From assembly GCF_000719135.1 (NCBI RefSeq), contig NZ_JOEK01000020.1:124001-188000 (forward strand): a stretch of DNA of 64,000 nt, in the 5' to 3' direction. Each line of letters opens with the position of its first letter. Position 1 is the first letter of the stretch. The DNA comes from Streptomyces avicenniae (GTDB lineage: Bacteria > Actinomycetota > Actinomycetes > Streptomycetales > Streptomycetaceae). Position numbers and translations under genes: made by a program. Shown here piece after piece: positions 60,291-64,000 of the stretch. The notes under the pieces were generated by a model that made no database searches, was not told the DNA's origin, and saw only the letters and a program-made list of their open reading frames with translations.

Positions 60291-62171
60291 TCAGCGTTGT
60301 CCCAGCAACTCGGCGAACCCCTGGCGCGTCGCGGCCAGCACCACACGGTCCTCGGCGCGCAGCACGTAGCCCGGGTGCAGGTCCCACAGCAGACCCGCCG
60401 TCTGTGACGACGCCAGGTCGGGCCCGCGTTCGTCCGGGGCCGCCGTGTCCAGGGCGATGATCCGCCAGGCACCCGGGCGGTTCACCTCGGCCACCGTCCG
60501 CCCACGGAAACGCGGCTGGGCGCGTACCTCGACCGCCGCGAACAGCAGCACCGTCCGCTCCACGGGCACGGCGCCCAGCACGTGGCGGCCCATCATCGCA
60601 CCGGCGAACGCGGGCGCGGCCAGCGTCGAGACGCTGCGGCTGCGGGTCAGCGCCTTGGGGTGCGCGGCCCGCAGGGTCCTGAACACGGCTGTCGCGAAGT
60701 CGTCGTCGTACAGCCGCAGGACCACGCCCACGTCCGCCTTCACCGTGCGCGCGTACAGCGACGCCTCCAGGTTCGTCGCGTCCGAGCTGGTCAGCGCCAG
60801 CAGGGCCCGCGCCCGGTGGATCTTGGCCGACTCCAGCGGCCCTTCCTGCGTCGCGTCGCCGAGCACGACGGGCACGCCGAGCCGCCGCGCCAGCGGGATG
60901 CCCCGCGCCTCCGGGTCCTCCTCCACGCAGACCACCGGGACGTCGAGTTCGCGCAGCTGTTCAAGCACGCGCGTGCCGACCTTCCCGAGGCCCAGCAGCA
61001 CCACGTGCCCCGACAGCCCCCTCGGGGGCCGCCGCAGCGCGGACGCGCCCCGGAACGCGCCGAGCGCCTGGAGCCCGGCCGCCACGAGGATCGGGAGCAG
61101 CGCGAGACCGGCCAGCCCGGAGACCAGTTGGAGGATCTGCCGGGGGACCGCGTCCTCCACGGCGGGGTCCCCGATCGCGAACAGGTCGAGCAGCGTCAGG
61201 TAGGCGGCGTGCAGCGGATGGTCCCCCGTCGTCCACGCCAGCGCGACCGCGAGCGCCACCACGGACGTGGCGATCCCGGCGACCGCCCACAGCAGCCGGG
61301 AGGGGATCAGGTCCCGCAGCGGCGCGGCCCGCCCCGTGCGGCGCCGTGACGGTACGGCGGGCCCGGCCCGGATGATCGCCTCAAGCACCACCGTCCTGCG
61401 GCCGACCGCCGCCGCCACGGTCTCGTCGTCCGGCAGGAGCAGGGGGTCGCGCGGACCGCCGCCGTCCGTGCCCTCGGCGCCCCCGGGGTCGTCGGCCGTC
61501 GAGGAGAGCAGGGCCAGCGTGCACAGCCCCGGCCGCGCCTGCTCGCCGCTGCCGGGCGGCGTCCGCTCGACCGCGTGCAGCAGCAGGCCGTCCGCCTGGA
61601 CGACCTTGCGGGTGCCCACGATCGCGGCGCCCGCCAGGGCGGGGGCGGCCGTGTCCGCGTCGGAGAGCACCGTCGTCGTCGCCTCGGACACCGGGACGCC
61701 GCGCGGCCCCTCGGACGTGACGGCGGCGGCCTGGTCCAGCAGGTCGGCGAGGTGCTGGCCCAGCTTCCGGTTGTAGAGCCGGATGACGAGCCGCAGCCGG
61801 GGGTTCAGCCGACGGGCGGCGAGCGCGACGCGGATGTTGGTCACGTCGTCGTCGTAGACCACCGCGAGCGCGGCGGCCCCCTGCGCGCCCGCCTGCCGCA
61901 GCACCTCCTCGGTGGCCTCCGCCGCCTCGATCTCCCGGACGGGTATCGGCACGAACCCGGACGCGCTCGGCGGGGGCGGCAGCGGCATGCCCCGGCCGCG
62001 CGGCGCGATGGCACGTCCGAGCAGCGCGGAGATCCGCGTGCGGCTCGTCGCCGCGGGCACGCCACCCGGCGTCGGCGCGGGCGGCGCGACGAGGGTGACG
62101 CGCTGCCGGTACACCTGGTGCAGCTCCGAGGCGAGCCTCGCCGCCAACACGTCGTCACCGCAGACGATCAT
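60291..62171 (-). CDS. double-RCK potassium-channel-like protein (CASTOR-like)
   Basis: This 626 aa protein has a first Rossmann/RCK domain at the N-terminus (MIVCGDDVLAARLASELHQ), a second after the membrane part (HVVLLGLGKVGTRVLEQL, about residue 400), and two or three transmembrane helices between (about 310-390; IATSVVALAVALAWTTG, then LLPILVAAGLQALG). The pore loop reads YLTLLDLFAIGDPA, without TVGYG. The architecture recalls plant CASTOR/POLLUX and Streptomyces ion-channel-like proteins. ATG 62171 is chosen; GTG 62219 is in frame. The conducted ion is uncertain. Confidence 0.85.
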   Translation of the reverse strand: MIVCGDDVLAARLASELHQVYRQRVTLVAPPAPTPGGVPAATSRTRISALLGRAIAPRGRGMPLPPPPSASGFVPIPVREIEAAEATEEVLRQAGAQGAAALAVVYDDDVTNIRVALAARRLNPRLRLVIRLYNRKLGQHLADLLDQAAAVTSEGPRGVPVSEATTTVLSDADTAAPALAGAAIVGTRKVVQADGLLLHAVERTPPGSGEQARPGLCTLALLSSTADDPGGAEGTDGGGPRDPLLLPDDETVAAAVGRRTVVLEAIIRAGPAVPSRRRTGRAAPLRDLIPSRLLWAVAGIATSVVALAVALAWTTGDHPLHAAYLTLLDLFAIGDPAVEDAVPRQILQLVSGLAGLALLPILVAAGLQALGAFRGASALRRPPRGLSGHVVLLGLGKVGTRVLEQLRELDVPVVCVEEDPEARGIPLARRLGVPVVLGDATQEGPLESAKIHRARALLALTSSDATNLEASLYARTVKADVGVVLRLYDDDFATAVFRTLRAAHPKALTRSRSVSTLAAPAFAGAMMGRHVLGAVPVERTVLLFAAVEVRAQPRFRGRTVAEVNRPGAWRIIALDTAAPDERGPDLASSQTAGLLWDLHPGYVLRAEDRVVLAATRQGFAELLGQR

Positions 62172-62337
62172 GTGCCCCCCGGCGGGGCTTCGCGGGACCT
62201 GACTCGTAATCAAGGACACGTGTTCTAGACGCGCGGGACGCGGTGACGGGTTCCCGTTTCCGCACTGAGACGTTCGCTTATGCAGCCGAGAGTGACGGCC
62301 ATGGCCGTGGCCCGGGCGCGCACGGTGTGCTGGAGCC

Positions 62338-63168
62338 ATGACGCACACACAGCACACCGACCACCCGACCACCCTCGTCGTCGGGGGCACGGGCAAGACC
62401 GGACGCCGGGTCGCCGCGCGCCTGACCGAGCGGGGTCTCCCCGTCCGGATCGGCTCCCGCGCCGGTCGGCCCCCGTTCGACTGGGACAGGCCCGACACCT
62501 GGTCCGCCGCCCTGGAGGGCACCGACGCCGCCTACATCACGTTCTACCCCGACCTCGCCTTCCCCGGCGCCGACGAGACCGTGGGCGCCTTCGCGGAGGC
62601 GGCCGTCGCCGCAGGGACGCGGCGCCTCGTCCTGCTGTCGGGCCGCGGCGAGGAGGGCGCGGTGCGCGGCGAGGACCGGGTGAAGGCGTCGGGCGCCGAC
62701 TGGACGGTCGTACGCGCCAACTGGTTCGACCAGAACTTCAGCGAGAGCTTCTTCCAGGAAGGGGTGGCGGCTGGCGAGCTGGTCGCGCCGGTCGGCGACG
62801 CCGTCGAACCGTTCGTCGATGCCGACGACATCGCCGACGTGGCGACCGCCGCGCTCCTCGACCCCCGCCACATCGGCCGCACCTACGAGCTGTCGGGCCC
62901 CGACCTGCTCAGCTTCTGGGACGTGGCCGACATCCTGTCCTCGGCCATCGGACGCCCGGTCTCCTACGTCCCGGTGAGTGACGCCGACTACCGCGCGGCC
63001 CTCACCGCGCAGGGACTGCCCGGCGAACTCGCCGACCTCTTCGGCCTGATCACGGACGGGCGGAACGCGTCCGTCGTCCACGGCGTCGAGGAGGCCCTGG
63101 GACGCGCGCCGCGCAGCTTCACCGAGTACGCGAAGGTCGCGGCGGCCGAGGGCGCCTGGACCGTGTGA
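62338..63168 (+). CDS. NmrA-like NAD(P)-binding reductase
   Basis: This 276 aa atypical short-chain dehydrogenase has dinucleotide loop VVGGTGKTGRRVAARL (about residues 14-29), with R-S-R-A after the second strand suggesting NADP(H). The block FVDADDIADVATAALLDP (about residue 160) is typical of NmrA/azoreductase-like proteins that reduce quinones or sense redox state. The Tyr-x-x-x-Lys catalytic motif is not evident. Start ATG 62338 follows GGAG. A hairpin terminator follows. Confidence 0.9.
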   Translation: MTHTQHTDHPTTLVVGGTGKTGRRVAARLTERGLPVRIGSRAGRPPFDWDRPDTWSAALEGTDAAYITFYPDLAFPGADETVGAFAEAAVAAGTRRLVLLSGRGEEGAVRGEDRVKASGADWTVVRANWFDQNFSESFFQEGVAAGELVAPVGDAVEPFVDADDIADVATAALLDPRHIGRTYELSGPDLLSFWDVADILSSAIGRPVSYVPVSDADYRAALTAQGLPGELADLFGLITDGRNASVVHGVEEALGRAPRSFTEYAKVAAAEGAWTV

Positions 63169-63180
63169 CGCGCGGCGCGG

Positions 63181-63213
63181 GGCGGGCGGCGGGCAGGGGG
63201 CGCGCCGCCCGCC
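63181..63213 (+). terminator. hairpin terminator after NmrA-like gene
   Basis: Perfect 11-bp stem GGCGGGCGGCG (63181-63191) with CGCCGCCCGCC (63203-63213), 12 bases past the stop codon. Confidence 0.7.
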
Positions 63214-63235
63214 GGTGAGAGCATGACCCCTTGTG

Positions 63236-64000
63236 GTGAACGAACCTGATGCCCCGACCGTGCCCGCGCCGCTCCCGCTCCCGCGCCGCCTCGCGGAACT
63301 CGTCGCCGTCCGGCACGGACTGAGCGAGGCCAACGTCGTGTTCGAGCAGGCGAAGGCTGACGGCATCACCGACGCCGTGCTCGACGGGAGCGACACGGAC
63401 GTCCCCCTCTCGGCGACCGGCGTCGCCCAGGCCACCGCGCTCGGCGCGTGGCTCGCGCGCACACGGGCCGGTACCGGTACCGGCCCGCGCCTCGACCTCG
63501 TGCTCTGCTCGCCGTACCGCCGCGCCCGCGACACCTGGGAGGCGATGCGCCGCGAGGCCGCCCGCCTCGGACACGCCCCCGACGTCCCCCTCCTGATCGA
63601 CGAGCGGCTGCGGGACCGGGAGATGGGCGTCTTCGAACTGCACACCCCGGCCGCCATCCGCTCCCGCGCCCCCGCCGAGGCCGAGCGCCGCGCCCGCCTG
63701 GGCGACTGGCTCTACCGCCCGCCGGGCGGCGAGTCCCTCGCGGACGTCGCGCTGCGCGTCCGCACGCTCCTCGCCGAACTCGACGCCGCCGCTCCGGGGA
63801 AGCGCGTCCTCGTCGTCGCGCACGACGCCGTCGTGGTGTGCCTGCGCCACGCGATCGACGGCATCGGGGCGCCCGTGCCCCCCGGCGGTGTCGCGGTGGT
63901 GCCGAACGCCTCCGTCACCCGCTGGCACGGCGACGGAACACGGTTGCGCCTCGCCGAGTTCGGCAGCACGGCACACCTGGACCGGACGCCCCCCGGCGGC
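63236..64000 (+). CDS. histidine phosphatase family protein (C-terminus beyond window)
   Basis: 255 codons are visible, continuing past the right edge. The phosphohistidine motif is VAVRHGLSEAN (about residues 25-35, RHG), followed by LCSPYRRARDTWEAM, the acidic block RLRDREMGVFE and the second His in LVVAHDAVVVC. The RHG phosphatase/phosphoglycerate-mutase-like family covers many small phosphoester substrates. Starts at GTG 63236 or the adjacent GTG 63233; no ribosome site. Confidence 0.88.
   Translation, partial: MNEPDAPTVPAPLPLPRRLAELVAVRHGLSEANVVFEQAKADGITDAVLDGSDTDVPLSATGVAQATALGAWLARTRAGTGTGPRLDLVLCSPYRRARDTWEAMRREAARLGHAPDVPLLIDERLRDREMGVFELHTPAAIRSRAPAEAERRARLGDWLYRPPGGESLADVALRVRTLLAELDAAAPGKRVLVVAHDAVVVCLRHAIDGIGAPVPPGGVAVVPNASVTRWHGDGTRLRLAEFGSTAHLDRTPPGG

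Noticed and set aside
61841..62522. N-terminal extension of the double-RCK protein up to 62522
   Set aside because: It overlaps the divergent NmrA gene and its promoter, and the extra residues are compositionally unlike a protein domain.

Overview
The window is very GC-rich, with strong codon-third-position G/C bias, GTG starts, DasR-type GGTCTAGACC palindromes, TANNNT -10 boxes placed directly before leaderless starts, and actinobacterial families (DUF2332, DUF574-type methyltransferase, DUF1206, PPOX/F420 flavoproteins, ECF41 and ECF42 sigma factors). This points to a Streptomyces or close relative, in a chromosomal region that mixes housekeeping genes (argG, purB, sbcCD) with accessory metabolic and regulatory cassettes. 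No tRNA, rRNA, CRISPR array, integrase or insertion sequence was recognised.

Layout. 1-8.2 kb: a DUF3516-type DEAD-box helicase (cut by the left edge), a YdjM-like membrane hydrolase, a two-gene heterodimeric ABC exporter with complementary degenerate ATPase sites, and a DoxX-like protein. 8.2-14.9 kb: a secreted AA10 lytic polysaccharide monooxygenase with DasR-like operators, a CrtI-like oxidoreductase, a DUF1349 protein, a second ABC exporter, and an alpha/beta hydrolase facing a TetR regulator. 14.9-20.1 kb: an overlapping four-gene operon (DUF2332, PPOX, methyltransferase, Nudix), a ThuA plus macro-domain pair, and a questin-oxidase-like gene. 20.3-25.5 kb: argG with a readable leaderless promoter, a maleylpyruvate-isomerase-like protein, and the lutABC lactate-utilisation operon. 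25.9-29.4 kb: yjbQ, then a roughly 2.6 kb segment (winged-helix regulator, methyltransferase, orphan gene, gene debris) flanked on its far side by a decayed copy of the last 52 bases of yjbQ, which suggests an acquired or rearranged islet.

29.5-43.6 kb: YigZ, a luciferase-like monooxygenase with its flavin reductase, a CPBP protease/ABC-2 exporter operon divergent from a histidine kinase/LuxR response regulator pair with two tandem palindromes between them, sbcD-sbcC and a DUF885 peptidase-like gene. 43.7-52.4 kb: GNAT, ECF41 sigma factor, a GntR/UTRA regulator with operator and promoter both visible, ROK regulator, purB, SGNH hydrolase, MOSC protein, GlsB-like membrane protein, GNAT and a Dps-like ferritin. 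52.6-64 kb: DUF1206, an ECF42 sigma operon (SRPBCC-YCII-sigma), two small-molecule enzymes, DJ-1/PfpI, NTF2-like, a toxin-antitoxin-like pair with two related palindromes upstream, two tiny proteins sharing a short motif, a double-RCK channel-like protein, an NmrA-like reductase and a histidine phosphatase cut by the right edge.

Most promising for follow-up: the toxin-antitoxin-like pair with tandem operators, the ABC/two-component cassette with tandem operators, the yjbQ-flanked islet, the asymmetric ABC exporter, and the channel-like protein with RCK domains on both sides of the pore and no recognisable selectivity filter.
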